NCBI GenBank assembly: GCA_947629645.1
Contig: CANREV010000009.1
Span: forward strand, 22,827-86,826
Direction: 5' to 3'
Source: an uncultured Acetatifactor sp.
GTDB taxonomy: Bacteria; Bacillota; Clostridia; Lachnospirales; Lachnospiraceae
DNA: 64,000 bases
The notes beneath the pieces are model-generated. The model ran no database searches and was not told where the DNA came from. It worked only from the letters and a program-made list of their open reading frames with translations. A program made the translations under genes and the position numbers. This document shows, one piece after another, positions 54,303-63,476 of this stretch. How positions within the stretch are numbered: the stretch's first letter is position 1; the number at the start of each line of letters is the position of its first letter.

Positions 54303-57140
54303 ATGGCTTCTTCCAAGAGAACATCCTCTTCAAATAAAAGGGCGGCCGGAACATCCTCCCGCGGGAAAAAAGCGGACGCGGCGAGGAATGCGCAGGAGAG
54401 CGCACTCTTTCATGAGATAGGGCTGATTGTCCTGTTTGTTGTAATGGTTTTGCTCTTCCTTTGTAATTTTGGCGTGATCGGACCCGCGGGGGACGCTGTC
54501 AGCGGTGCGTTGTTTGGCATTTTTGGACTGATTGCCTATGCGGTTCCGCTGTTGCTTTTTCTCGCGGTGGCCTTTTGGTTTGCCAATGAGGGCAATCCCA
54601 ATGCCGTGAGAAAACTGGTTTCAGGGGTGGTGCTCTGCCTTATGCTGGGAGTGCTTTGCGATCTGCTGGCAAAGGGAGCGTCCTCTCTGGATACATACAG
54701 TGTGAAGACAATCTATGAGAACAGCCGTGATGCGAAGGCGGGCGGCGGCGTACTGTCCGGCAGCATCAGTTATCTTTTTCAGCACTATCTGGGGACCATC
54801 GGCGCGGTGCTGGTGGTGCTTTTGTGCTCGGTGGTGAGTCTGATCCTGTTGACGGAAAGATCTCTGATCAGCGGTATGAAAAAGGGATCCAGCCGTGTCC
54901 GGGAATTGTCCAGGGAGGAGGCATCCCGCCGCAGGGAAGTGAACATAAGACGCCGCAAAGAACAGGAAGAGCAGCGGGCGAAAAGAGAAGAGGAACGCAC
55001 CCGAAGAGAGGAAGAACGGCGGCTGAAAGCGGAGGAGAAAGAAAATGAAAAGATCCTGCGCATGGAGAAAAAGGTTTCCGGCGTTATGATGGATACGGCG
55101 CTGGCGAAGCCTCTGGATGAACAGCACAGGGATGACGTGCACGAGATTGTTTATTCGCAGGAGCAGGCGGCGGACTTTGCGCCGGAGTCCGGGTCAGGAT
55201 CTGCAGTTTCACCGGAATCAGCAGCGGCACCTGTTTTTGATTTTGACAGGATACGGATCAGAACGTCCCATCAGGTCAGCCTGAATGAGGAACCTTTAGA
55301 GGAGCGGGAAGCTTCTTGGGAGCAGGATGCGCCCTGGGAGCCGGAGGGCGCTCCGGTTCAGGATTCGCGTTGGAAGGCGGATACTGAACCGCTGTCCGGT
55401 ATTTCAGATCCATCCGGCACAACGGCTTTGCAGCCGGAGGAATTCCGGGTGACGCGGGATATGGCGGATCAGACAGTTTCATCGGTGCGCCGGGACAGAA
55501 ATGCGGGTGTAGCGGAAGCGCAGGATATCAGAATACATAAAGAGGGTCTTAAAGAGGGCGGCGCTCTCATAACGGAGAGACAAAGACCGTCAGCGGAGCC
55601 CGCGCCGGAAGAAAGGCGTGCGGAACCAGAAATTCAGAAAGAGGTCGGCCACAGAGCGGAGCAGATCCCTAAAAAATACAGTTTTCCTCCCATCACTTTA
55701 TTACAGAAGGGCGTTATGGCGGCGGGAGATTCCACCCAGGAACTGAAAGAGACTGCCATGCGTCTGCAGCAGACGCTGAACACATTCGGAGTGAAAGTGA
55801 CTATAACCGATATCAGCCAGGGACCCAGTGTGACCCGCTACGAGCTGCAGCCGGAACAAGGCGTGAAGGTGTCGAAGATCGTAGGGCTTGCGGATGACAT
55901 CAAGCTGAATCTGGCTGCCATGGACATCCGCATCGAGGCGCCCATTCCCGGAAAAGCTGCCATCGGGATCGAAGTGCCCAACAAGGAGAATATGCCCGTT
56001 TCGTTACGGGATCTGCTGGATACTAAGGAATTTAAAGATTTTCCCTCTAACATTGCGTTTGCGGTGGGAAAGGATATTGCGGGACAGACGGTGGTGACGG
56101 ATATCGCCAAGATGCCCCATATGCTGATTGCCGGCGCCACCGGTTCCGGCAAATCCGTCTGTATCAACACGATCATCATGAGCATTTTGTATAAGGCGCA
56201 CCCGGATGATGTCAAGCTGATCATGGTGGATCCTAAGGTGGTGGAACTGAGCGTTTACAACGGGATCCCCCATTTGCTGATTCCCGTGGTGACGGATCCC
56301 AAGAAGGCTTCTGCGGCGCTTCACTGGGGTGTGTCGGAGATGGAAGACAGATACCGTAAATTTGCGGATTTCAACGTGCGGGATCTGAAGGGATACAATA
56401 AAAAGGCGGAGTCTCTTCAGGAAAGCGGACAGGCGGATGCGCCTAAAAAGATGCCCCAGATAGTCATCATTGTGGATGAGCTTGCGGATCTGATGATGGT
56501 CTGTCCCGGGGAGGTGGAGGAATCCATCTGTCGTCTGGCCCAGCTTGCAAGAGCGGCGGGAATCCATCTTATTATCGCTACCCAGAGGCCCAGCGTGGAT
56601 GTCATCACCGGCCTGATCAAGGCCAATATGCCCAGCAGGATTGCGTTTGCCGTCTCCAGCGGCGTGGATTCCAGAACGATTCTGGATATGAACGGCGCGG
56701 AGAAATTGCTGGGCAAGGGGGACATGCTGTTTTATCCTCAGGGCTATTCAAAACCGGCCCGCATTCAGGGGGCTTTCGTGTCCGACAAGGAAGTTTCCGA
56801 TGTGGTGGATTTTCTGAAAAATCAGACTTTGGGCAATGTCTACGAGCCGGATATCGAGGAGAAGATCAAAAGTCTCGGTTCCGGAGCGGGAACCGGCGCA
56901 GCGTCCGGCGGCAATGAAATCGATGAATTGTTCGAGAAAGCGGGACGGTTTATCATCGAGAAGGACAAAGCTTCTATCGGCATGCTGCAGAGGGGGTTGA
57001 AGATCGGTTTCAACAGGGCGGCGAGGATCATGGACCAGCTTTGCGAGTATGGCGTTGTAGGTGAGGAAGAAGGGACAAAACCCAGAAAGATATTGATGAG
57101 TCCGGAACAGTTTGAACAGCTTCTGGAGGAACAAATTTAG
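54303..57140 (+). CDS. ftsK: DNA translocase FtsK/SpoIIIE
   Basis: 945 residues. Four N-terminal membrane helices (~35-190) are followed by a charged Arg/Glu coiled linker and a low-complexity acidic linker up to ~450. The motor domain has Walker A GATGSGKSVCIN (~residue 613) and Walker B VIIVDELADLMM. The C-terminal winged-helix gamma domain contains DELFEKAGRFIIEKDKASIGMLQRGLKIGFNRAARI. It pumps DNA through the division or sporulation septum. It lies beside tepA as in Bacillus, and formate-THF ligase follows after 19 bp. Confidence 0.96.
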   Translation: MASSKRTSSSNKRAAGTSSRGKKADAARNAQESALFHEIGLIVLFVVMVLLFLCNFGVIGPAGDAVSGALFGIFGLIAYAVPLLLFLAVAFWFANEGNPNAVRKLVSGVVLCLMLGVLCDLLAKGASSLDTYSVKTIYENSRDAKAGGGVLSGSISYLFQHYLGTIGAVLVVLLCSVVSLILLTERSLISGMKKGSSRVRELSREEASRRREVNIRRRKEQEEQRAKREEERTRREEERRLKAEEKENEKILRMEKKVSGVMMDTALAKPLDEQHRDDVHEIVYSQEQAADFAPESGSGSAVSPESAAAPVFDFDRIRIRTSHQVSLNEEPLEEREASWEQDAPWEPEGAPVQDSRWKADTEPLSGISDPSGTTALQPEEFRVTRDMADQTVSSVRRDRNAGVAEAQDIRIHKEGLKEGGALITERQRPSAEPAPEERRAEPEIQKEVGHRAEQIPKKYSFPPITLLQKGVMAAGDSTQELKETAMRLQQTLNTFGVKVTITDISQGPSVTRYELQPEQGVKVSKIVGLADDIKLNLAAMDIRIEAPIPGKAAIGIEVPNKENMPVSLRDLLDTKEFKDFPSNIAFAVGKDIAGQTVVTDIAKMPHMLIAGATGSGKSVCINTIIMSILYKAHPDDVKLIMVDPKVVELSVYNGIPHLLIPVVTDPKKASAALHWGVSEMEDRYRKFADFNVRDLKGYNKKAESLQESGQADAPKKMPQIVIIVDELADLMMVCPGEVEESICRLAQLARAAGIHLIIATQRPSVDVITGLIKANMPSRIAFAVSSGVDSRTILDMNGAEKLLGKGDMLFYPQGYSKPARIQGAFVSDKEVSDVVDFLKNQTLGNVYEPDIEEKIKSLGSGAGTGAASGGNEIDELFEKAGRFIIEKDKASIGMLQRGLKIGFNRAARIMDQLCEYGVVGEEEGTKPRKILMSPEQFEQLLEEQI

Positions 57141-57159
57141 GTTTGAGAGGATATTCTGA

Positions 57160-58830
57160 ATGAAAACTGATATTGAGATCGCACAGGAAGCGGTGTTAGA
57201 GCCCATCGTCAAGGTGGCGGAAGGGCTGGGAATGACGCCGGATGATCTTGAACTCTATGGAAAATATAAAGCCAAGATTACGGAGGAATACATAGAACGC
57301 ATCAAGGACAGGCCGGATGGAAAGCTGATTCTGGTGACGGCGATCAATCCTACCCCTGCCGGCGAGGGTAAAACCACCACCAGCGTAGGGCTTGGGCAGG
57401 CTTTTGGAAAGCTTGGAAAGAAGGCCGTCATTGCGTTGCGGGAGCCTTCTTTAGGTCCCTGCTTTGGCTTAAAAGGCGGGGCGGCAGGCGGCGGATACGC
57501 GCAGGCGGTTCCCATGGAGGATTTAAATCTGCATTTTACGGGAGATTTCCACGCTATTACATCAGCGAATAATCTGCTGGCGGCGTTGTTGGACAACCAT
57601 ATTCATCAGGGCAATGAATTGAGGATTGACACCAGACAGATTGTGTGGAAGCGCTGCGAGGATATGAACGACCGCGCTCTGCGGAACATCGTGATAGGGA
57701 TGGGCGGTAAGACGAATGGTTTTGTGAGGGAGGATCATTTTGTGATTACTGTTGCCAGCGAAATCATGGCGATCCTGTGTCTGGCGGAGGACATGAAAGA
57801 CCTGAAAGAGCGCCTGGGGCGCATCATCGTGGCCTACAATATGGACGGGGAGCCTGTGACCGCCCTGGACCTGCATGCGGTTGGAGGTATGGCGGCGCTG
57901 CTTAAGGATGCCATAAAGCCGAATCTGATCCAGACGCTGGAGCATACCCCTGTGCTGGTTCACGGAGGACCTTTTGCCAATATTGCGCATGGATGCAATT
58001 CTGTGCGGGCTACCAGGACCGCTTTGAAAATGGCGGATTATTGTATCACGGAGGCGGGTTTCGGAGCCGATCTGGGCGCGGAAAAGTTCTTTGACGTAAA
58101 ATGCCGTATCGCGGGACTGAAGCCGGACGCGGCGGTTTTGGTGGCAACAGTGCGCGCTTTGAAGTATAATGGAGGAGTCCCCAGGGATGAACTGGGCAAA
58201 GAGGATCTGGAGGCGTTAAAAAAAGGGATCGTCAATCTGGAAAAACATATCGAAAATCTGCAGAAATATAATGTGCCGGTGGTGGTGGCGCTGAATGCTT
58301 TCGTCACGGATACGGCCGCGGAGATCGGTTTTGTGAAGGAATTTTGCGAGACGAGAGGTTGTGAGATGGCTCTGTCTGAGGTCTGGGAGAAAGGCGGGGA
58401 AGGCGGCGTAGAACTGGCGCAAAAAGTTTTGCAGACGCTGAAAGAAAAAGAGAGCCATTTTCAGGTACTCTATGAGGATACCGCTTCCTTAGAGGAAAAG
58501 ATCGTTACCGTGTCTCAGGAGATTTACGGTGCGGGAAAGGTGAATTTTACCACAACGGCGCAAAAACAGCTGCAAAGGCTTACAAAACTCGGATTTGGCA
58601 GGCTTCCTGTCTGTATGGCGAAAACTCCTTATTCCCTGTCAGATGATCCGGCGCTTTTGGGGAGGCCGGAAGGGTTTGAGATGAAGGTCAGGGAGGTGTA
58701 TGTATCCGCAGGCGCAGGATTTGTGGTGGCGTTGACGGGCGATGTGATGACTATGCCGGGACTGCCCGGGAATCCGGCTGCTTTTCAGATTGATGTAGAT
58801 GAAAACGGTGTGATAACGGGATTGTTTTAA
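57160..58830 (+). CDS. fhs: Formate--tetrahydrofolate ligase
   Basis: 556 residues. It makes 10-formyl-THF from formate, THF and ATP, for purine synthesis or, in acetogens, the methyl branch of the Wood-Ljungdahl pathway. The P-loop segment is [20 protein letters not shown]. Other family blocks are [22 protein letters not shown] and [27 protein letters not shown] lies eight bases before the ATG. No other Wood-Ljungdahl gene is in the window, so acetogenesis cannot be claimed. Confidence 0.97.
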   Translation: MKTDIEIAQEAVLEPIVKVAEGLGMTPDDLELYGKYKAKITEEYIERIKDRPDGKLILVTAINPTPAGEGKTTTSVGLGQAFGKLGKKAVIALREPSLGPCFGLKGGAAGGGYAQAVPMEDLNLHFTGDFHAITSANNLLAALLDNHIHQGNELRIDTRQIVWKRCEDMNDRALRNIVIGMGGKTNGFVREDHFVITVASEIMAILCLAEDMKDLKERLGRIIVAYNMDGEPVTALDLHAVGGMAALLKDAIKPNLIQTLEHTPVLVHGGPFANIAHGCNSVRATRTALKMADYCITEAGFGADLGAEKFFDVKCRIAGLKPDAAVLVATVRALKYNGGVPRDELGKEDLEALKKGIVNLEKHIENLQKYNVPVVVALNAFVTDTAAEIGFVKEFCETRGCEMALSEVWEKGGEGGVELAQKVLQTLKEKESHFQVLYEDTASLEEKIVTVSQEIYGAGKVNFTTTAQKQLQRLTKLGFGRLPVCMAKTPYSLSDDPALLGRPEGFEMKVREVYVSAGAGFVVALTGDVMTMPGLPGNPAAFQIDVDENGVITGLF

Positions 58831-58861
58831 GGGGCTTCCCTTAAGAAAAGAGGCGCAAGCT

Positions 58862-60304
58862 ATGAAGTGTCCAAACTGTGGAGCGGAAATGGCAGACGGT
58901 GCTCTGTATTGTGAACATTGCGGTGAAGATATCCATATTGTCCCGGACTTTGATCCTGAGTTGGAGCAGGATCTGGAAAACACCATAAGCGGGATGCTGG
59001 AGGATATTGAAGCGAAGGAACCGGCTGAAGAACAGGCCGCTCCCCGCATCGGGAGGCGAAAAATTAAATTCATTGCTGTCTGCGTTATCTTTCTGACCGC
59101 GGCCGCAATGTGCTCCCTGCGGCTCTATCATTATCATTCCCTGGAATGGCAGATCGAAAGAGGCCGACAGGCCGTGGAGCGGGAGAAATACGACAGGGCC
59201 ATTGCCTGTTACAGCCGTGCGCTGGAACTGGATGAAGGCAATATAGAATTACAGTTTAATCTGGCGGAAGTATATTTCCTGAAAAATAATAAAATTGAAT
59301 ATGAATATCTGCTGAGGGATATTGTGAGAAATCCTGACGCAACGGAAGAACAGCTGGAGAGGGCCTATGGAAAGCTGATCGCAATCTACAGCGCCAGGGA
59401 AGATTATCAGACGATCAATGATCTGCTGTTTGCCAGCAATGATGAAAGCCTGATTACCACTTATCAGAAATATCTGGCAAAACAACCGGAATTCAGCATC
59501 AAACCGGGGTATTACACCACAGTTCAGCCCCTCAGGCTTTTCTCTTTTGGCAGCGGCAGGATCTATTATACCCTGGACGGCAGTGAACCTGGCGAGGAAA
59601 GCACGCAATATACGGCGCCGATCATATTGGAAGATGGGGATTACATTGTGAAAGCGGTGTTCATTAACGACAATGGCATTGTCAGCCCAACGGTTTCGGG
59701 AGAGTTCCATGTGGATATCGATGAGATCCCGGCGCCGGAAATCAATCTCTACAGCGGTGATTATAGTTTTCCCATAGATATTGAGGTCCTGAGCGATGAT
59801 GAAGAAGTTTATTATACAACGGACGGAACTGTGCCGACATATTCTTCAACACGGTATTCCGGGCCGATACCGCTGCCGCTGGGGGAGAGCACTTTTACCT
59901 TTGCAAAGATCGTAAACGGCGTGACGGGAGAGGTGACAGAGCGTACTTATCGCCTGGTCATGGACACGGATTTTACGCCGCAGCAGGCGGTAGATTCCAT
60001 TATGCAGTATGCTATGAGTATGGGGAAGGTTTATGATGCCGATGGCCATTTCAATGAGACGGGCGACAGATATCAGTATGAATATCAATATGTGACCAAT
60101 ATCAATAAAATAGATTATTTTTACGTTATTTCAGAGATTTTTTGCGGCGCGGACGGCAGGCTGGAGAAGACGGGAAATGATTATGCGGTGAACGCCTATA
60201 CAGGTGCGATGTATCGGCTGCAAAAGGACAGTTATGAGCAGTGGCGCCTGACGGAAATCAGGATCGAACAACCAATAACAGAGAATTCTCAAAATGAGGA
60301 ATAG
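58862..60304 (+). CDS. Zinc-ribbon/TPR membrane protein with chitobiase-like C-terminal repeats
   Basis: 480 residues. An N-terminal zinc ribbon (CPNCG...CEHCG) precedes an acidic region and one membrane span at ~64-80. One or two TPR units follow (KYDRAIACYSRALELDEGN). Two CHB_HEX_C_1-type beta modules lie at ~215-370, each with a YYTLDGSEP or YYTTDGTVPT signature. Such modules are found on secreted glycoside hydrolases, but no catalytic domain is present. The zinc ribbon would be cytoplasmic and the repeats outside, so a sensor or scaffold role is possible. It lies between fhs and nfnA with no clear link to either. Confidence 0.8.
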   Translation: MKCPNCGAEMADGALYCEHCGEDIHIVPDFDPELEQDLENTISGMLEDIEAKEPAEEQAAPRIGRRKIKFIAVCVIFLTAAAMCSLRLYHYHSLEWQIERGRQAVEREKYDRAIACYSRALELDEGNIELQFNLAEVYFLKNNKIEYEYLLRDIVRNPDATEEQLERAYGKLIAIYSAREDYQTINDLLFASNDESLITTYQKYLAKQPEFSIKPGYYTTVQPLRLFSFGSGRIYYTLDGSEPGEESTQYTAPIILEDGDYIVKAVFINDNGIVSPTVSGEFHVDIDEIPAPEINLYSGDYSFPIDIEVLSDDEEVYYTTDGTVPTYSSTRYSGPIPLPLGESTFTFAKIVNGVTGEVTERTYRLVMDTDFTPQQAVDSIMQYAMSMGKVYDADGHFNETGDRYQYEYQYVTNINKIDYFYVISEIFCGADGRLEKTGNDYAVNAYTGAMYRLQKDSYEQWRLTEIRIEQPITENSQNEE

Positions 60305-60318
60305 AAAGGTGGAAGGGT

Positions 60319-61197
60319 ATGTATAAAATTGTAAAGAAAAGCGAGCTGGCTGCGAACATCTATCTGATGGATGTGGAGGCCGAGAGAGTGGCAAAGAGGT
60401 GTATGCCGGGTCAGTTCGTCATCGTCAGGACGGATGCGGAAGGGGAGAGAATCCCTTTGACAATCTGTGATTACGATCGCAGGAAGGGCACTGTGACTAT
60501 CGTATTTCAGTGCGTTGGCGCCGGAACCAAGATGATGGCGCAACTGAACGAGGGAGACGCTTTCCGGGATTTTGCGGGTCCTTTGGGAAGGCCTTCCGAA
60601 CTGGTAGACGAGGACATTGAAAGTCTGAAACAAAAGAAGATTCTCTTTGTGGCGGGCGGTGTGGGAGCTGCACCGGTGTATCCACAGGTAAAATGGCTGC
60701 ATGAAAACGGCATCGCGGCGGATGTCATTGTGGGAAGCAAAACCAGGAATCTGCTGATCTTGGAAAAAGAGATGGAGGCGGTGGCCGGCAATCTTTATGT
60801 TACCACGGATGATGGCTCTTATGGCAGAAGCGGCATGGTTACCCAGACGATCAAGGATCTGGTCGCAGAGGGTAAGCAGTACGATGTCTGCATCGCCATC
60901 GGTCCCATGATCATGATGAAGTTTGTGTGTCTGCTCACCAAAGAGCTGGGCATCCCTACCGTGGTCAGCTTAAATCCCATTATGGTGGACGGTACGGGCA
61001 TGTGCGGCGCCTGCCGTGTGACGGTAAACGGTGAGGTGAAGTTTGCCTGTGTGGACGGTCCGGAGTTTGACGGACACGGCGTGAACTTTGATGAGGCTAT
61101 GAGACGTCAGCAGATCTATAAGACGGCGGAGGGCAGAGCCATGTTGAAGCTGGAAGAAGGCGATACCCACCACGGCGGCTGCGGCCAGTGCGGCTGA
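60319..61197 (+). CDS. nfnA: NfnA-type flavoprotein (ferredoxin-NADP+ reductase alpha subunit)
   Basis: 292 residues. An FAD-binding FNR-like domain (GQFVIVRTDAEGERIPLTICDY) is followed by an NAD(P)-binding part (FVAGGVGAAPVYPQVKWL). A C-terminal 2Fe-2S site sits at CGACRVTVNGEVKFACVDGPEF, the dihydroorotate-dehydrogenase-electron-transfer/SudB architecture. With NfnB it bifurcates electrons between NADH/NADP+ and ferredoxin. A gap of 78 bp with a 7-bp hairpin (61209-61229) separates it from nfnB. The ribosome binding site AAAGGTGGAAGG precedes the ATG. Confidence 0.9.
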   Translation: MYKIVKKSELAANIYLMDVEAERVAKRCMPGQFVIVRTDAEGERIPLTICDYDRRKGTVTIVFQCVGAGTKMMAQLNEGDAFRDFAGPLGRPSELVDEDIESLKQKKILFVAGGVGAAPVYPQVKWLHENGIAADVIVGSKTRNLLILEKEMEAVAGNLYVTTDDGSYGRSGMVTQTIKDLVAEGKQYDVCIAIGPMIMMKFVCLLTKELGIPTVVSLNPIMVDGTGMCGACRVTVNGEVKFACVDGPEFDGHGVNFDEAMRRQQIYKTAEGRAMLKLEEGDTHHGGCGQCG

Positions 61198-61275
61198 CAA
61201 AACCGGCGTCAGACGACAAAAGCGTCTGATGTGTGAAAAGACAAATCGGGCGATTCTTTAAAATGGAGGATAATT

Positions 61276-62658
61276 ATGGACGTATTGACAAGGATTCCTG
61301 TGAGAGAGCAGGATGCGAAAGAGCGGGCTGCCAATTTTAACGAGGTATGCCTGGGCTATGATAAAGAAGAGGCGATGAATGAGGCTTCCAGATGTATCAA
61401 CTGCAAGAACGCGCAGTGCGTCAAGGGATGCCCTGTAGCGATCAATATTCCTGCTTTTATTGAGCAGGTAAAAAACGGCGATATCGGGGAGGCATACAAA
61501 ATCATCAGCCAGTCCAGCGCGCTGCCCGCTGTCTGCGGCAGAGTGTGCCCTCAGGAGAGCCAGTGCGAGGGAAAATGTATCAGAGGGATCAAGGGAGATC
61601 CGATTTCCATCGGGAAACTGGAGAGATTTGTGGCGGACTGGGCTCGCGAAAACGGGATCAGGCCTGAGGGAGCATCTCAAAAAAATGGCAAAAAGGTGGC
61701 AGTGATCGGTTCCGGACCCGCAGGACTGACCTGCGCGGGGGATCTGGCAAAGATGGGATATGATGTGACCATCTTTGAGGCGCTGCACGAGCCGGGAGGA
61801 GTGTTGGTATACGGTATTCCGGAGTTCCGTCTGCCTAAGCAGGACGTAGTGGCGAAGGAAATCGAGAATGTAAAAGCGCTGGGAGTTAAGATCGAGACCG
61901 ATGTGGTGGTCGGCAAGGCTGTCACCATAGATGAACTGATACAGGAGGAAGGCTTTGATGCTGTGTTTATCGGGTCCGGCGCGGGACTTCCTAAGTTCAT
62001 GGGAATCCCCGGAGAGAATTTCAACGGTGTATTCTCCGCCAATGAATACCTTACCAGAAGTAACCTGATGAAAGCTTTTGATGAAAATTCCAACACGCCC
62101 ATTATGCGCAGCAAAAAAGTGGCTGTCGTGGGAGGCGGCAATGTGGCTATGGACGCGGCCAGAACGGCGCTTCGTCTGGGCGCGGAAGTTCATATTGTCT
62201 ACCGCAGAAGCGAGGAGGAGCTTCCTGCCAGAGTGGAGGAGGTTCATCATGCTAAGGAGGAAGGCATCATTTTTGATCTGCTGACCAATCCCGTAGAGAT
62301 CCTTGCGGATGAAAAGGGCTGGGTGACCGGTATGAAATGTATCCGCATGGAGCTTGGTGAGCCGGATGCCTCAGGCAGACGCCGTCCTGTGGAAATTCCG
62401 GGTTCCGAATTTGTTATGGAAGCGGATACGGTGATCATGTCTCTGGGCACTTCCCCTAATCCACTGATTTCCTCCACCACAGAAGGGCTGGAGACGAACA
62501 AATGGAAGTGTATTGTCGCCAGTGAGGAGAACGGTCAGACCACCAAGGAAGGTGTCTACGCAGGCGGAGACGCGGTTACGGGTGCGGCTACAGTCATTCT
62601 TGCCATGGGAGCCGGAAAGGCGGCTGCAAAGGGGATCGATGAATATCTGAGCGAATGA
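61276..62658 (+). CDS. nfnB: NfnB-type NADPH-dependent oxidoreductase (GltD-like beta subunit)
   Basis: 460 residues, related to the glutamate synthase small subunit. N-terminal Cys clusters CINCKNAQCVKGCP and VCPQESQCEGKC bind two 4Fe-4S centres. The FAD motif is VAVIGSGPAGLTCAGDLAKMGYDV, the NADPH motif is VAVVGGGNVAMDAARTALRLGA, and the C-terminus has GGDAVTGAATVILAMGAGK. No glutamate synthase large subunit lies nearby, and nfnA immediately precedes it. The pair is therefore best read as NfnAB transhydrogenase rather than GltD. GGAGG lies seven bases before the ATG. Confidence 0.92.
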   Translation: MDVLTRIPVREQDAKERAANFNEVCLGYDKEEAMNEASRCINCKNAQCVKGCPVAINIPAFIEQVKNGDIGEAYKIISQSSALPAVCGRVCPQESQCEGKCIRGIKGDPISIGKLERFVADWARENGIRPEGASQKNGKKVAVIGSGPAGLTCAGDLAKMGYDVTIFEALHEPGGVLVYGIPEFRLPKQDVVAKEIENVKALGVKIETDVVVGKAVTIDELIQEEGFDAVFIGSGAGLPKFMGIPGENFNGVFSANEYLTRSNLMKAFDENSNTPIMRSKKVAVVGGGNVAMDAARTALRLGAEVHIVYRRSEEELPARVEEVHHAKEEGIIFDLLTNPVEILADEKGWVTGMKCIRMELGEPDASGRRRPVEIPGSEFVMEADTVIMSLGTSPNPLISSTTEGLETNKWKCIVASEENGQTTKEGVYAGGDAVTGAATVILAMGAGKAAAKGIDEYLSE

Positions 62659-62766
62659 CAAAGCGTAACCAGGCATCGTTATGGGTGCGGTTTCTGTGCT
62701 GTTTTTGGCGGCCGGGATGGTATCTGTGAAGAATGCGGGGAATCCTGAGAAAGGCGCGAAAACGGT

Positions 62767-63246
62767 ATGAGGATCACCATTGTCTGTGTGGGAAAGATAA
62801 AGGAAACATTTTACAGGGAAGCCGTGGAAGAGTATGTGAAGCGGCTTTCCCGATATTGCAGGCTGGAGATTATTGAAGTCGCGGATGAAAAAACTCCCGA
62901 GGGCGCAGGCAGCCTCAGCAGGGAACAGATTAAGGAGAAGGAGGCAAGGCGTATCTTGGAGAAGATTCGGGAGGACGCCTTTGTCTGTACGCTGGAGATC
63001 GGCGGGAAAAAGTTTTCTTCGGAAGGCTTTGCAGACTGGATCAACGGTCTTGCCGTTGGCGGTGTCAGCCGAATCGCCTTTGTGATCGGCGGTTCGTTGG
63101 GACTGCATCAGTCGGTTAGCAGCCGTGCCAATCTGGCTCTTAGCTTTTCGGATCTGACATTTCCCCATCAGCTGATGAGGGTGATCCTGACAGAGCAGAT
63201 TTACAGAGCTTTTTGCATTATCAACAACACGCCTTACCATAAGTGA
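62767..63246 (+). CDS. rlmH: 23S rRNA (pseudouridine1915-N3)-methyltransferase RlmH
   Basis: 159 residues, an SPOUT methyltransferase acting on helix 69 of 23S rRNA in the assembled ribosome. It has the start MRITIVCVGKIKE, a knot region with FVIGGSLGLHQSV, and the highly conserved end LSFSDLTFPHQLMRVILTEQIYRAFCIINNTPYHK. The ribosome binding site is weak. The ATG overlaps the stop of a possible 29-codon frame (62681-62770) as ATGA, which may supply coupling. Confidence 0.97.
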   Translation: MRITIVCVGKIKETFYREAVEEYVKRLSRYCRLEIIEVADEKTPEGAGSLSREQIKEKEARRILEKIREDAFVCTLEIGGKKFSSEGFADWINGLAVGGVSRIAFVIGGSLGLHQSVSSRANLALSFSDLTFPHQLMRVILTEQIYRAFCIINNTPYHK

Positions 63247-63316
63247 GCGCGGGTGATGCCAGGACTTGCAGATTTGGAAATTTTTTCCTGTAAAAAAGTA
63301 AAAAAGAGCCGATAAT

Positions 63317-63330
63317 GAAAGAATTCTTTC
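63317..63330. promoter_or_regulatory. Perfect 14-bp palindrome upstream of gltX
   Basis: GAAAGAATTCTTTC, 147 bases before gltX in an AT-rich gap. It may be an operator or part of a promoter region (TATAAT at 63346-63351). Function is unknown. Confidence 0.3.
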
Positions 63331-63476
63331 AATAACATTTGATTTTATAATATGTGTTTCCTGATAGAAATCATTTTGATAACATCCGTTTTATTATTTT
63401 GCAGCAGGCAAAGAATGTTTCAGGAAAATAGTTTCAGGAAAATAAATTGTCAGAAGGATAATTTCAGGAGGAGAAA

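Noticed and set aside
61276..62658. Annotating this gene as glutamate synthase small subunit
   Set aside because: No large subunit is adjacent, and an NfnA-type partner immediately precedes it.
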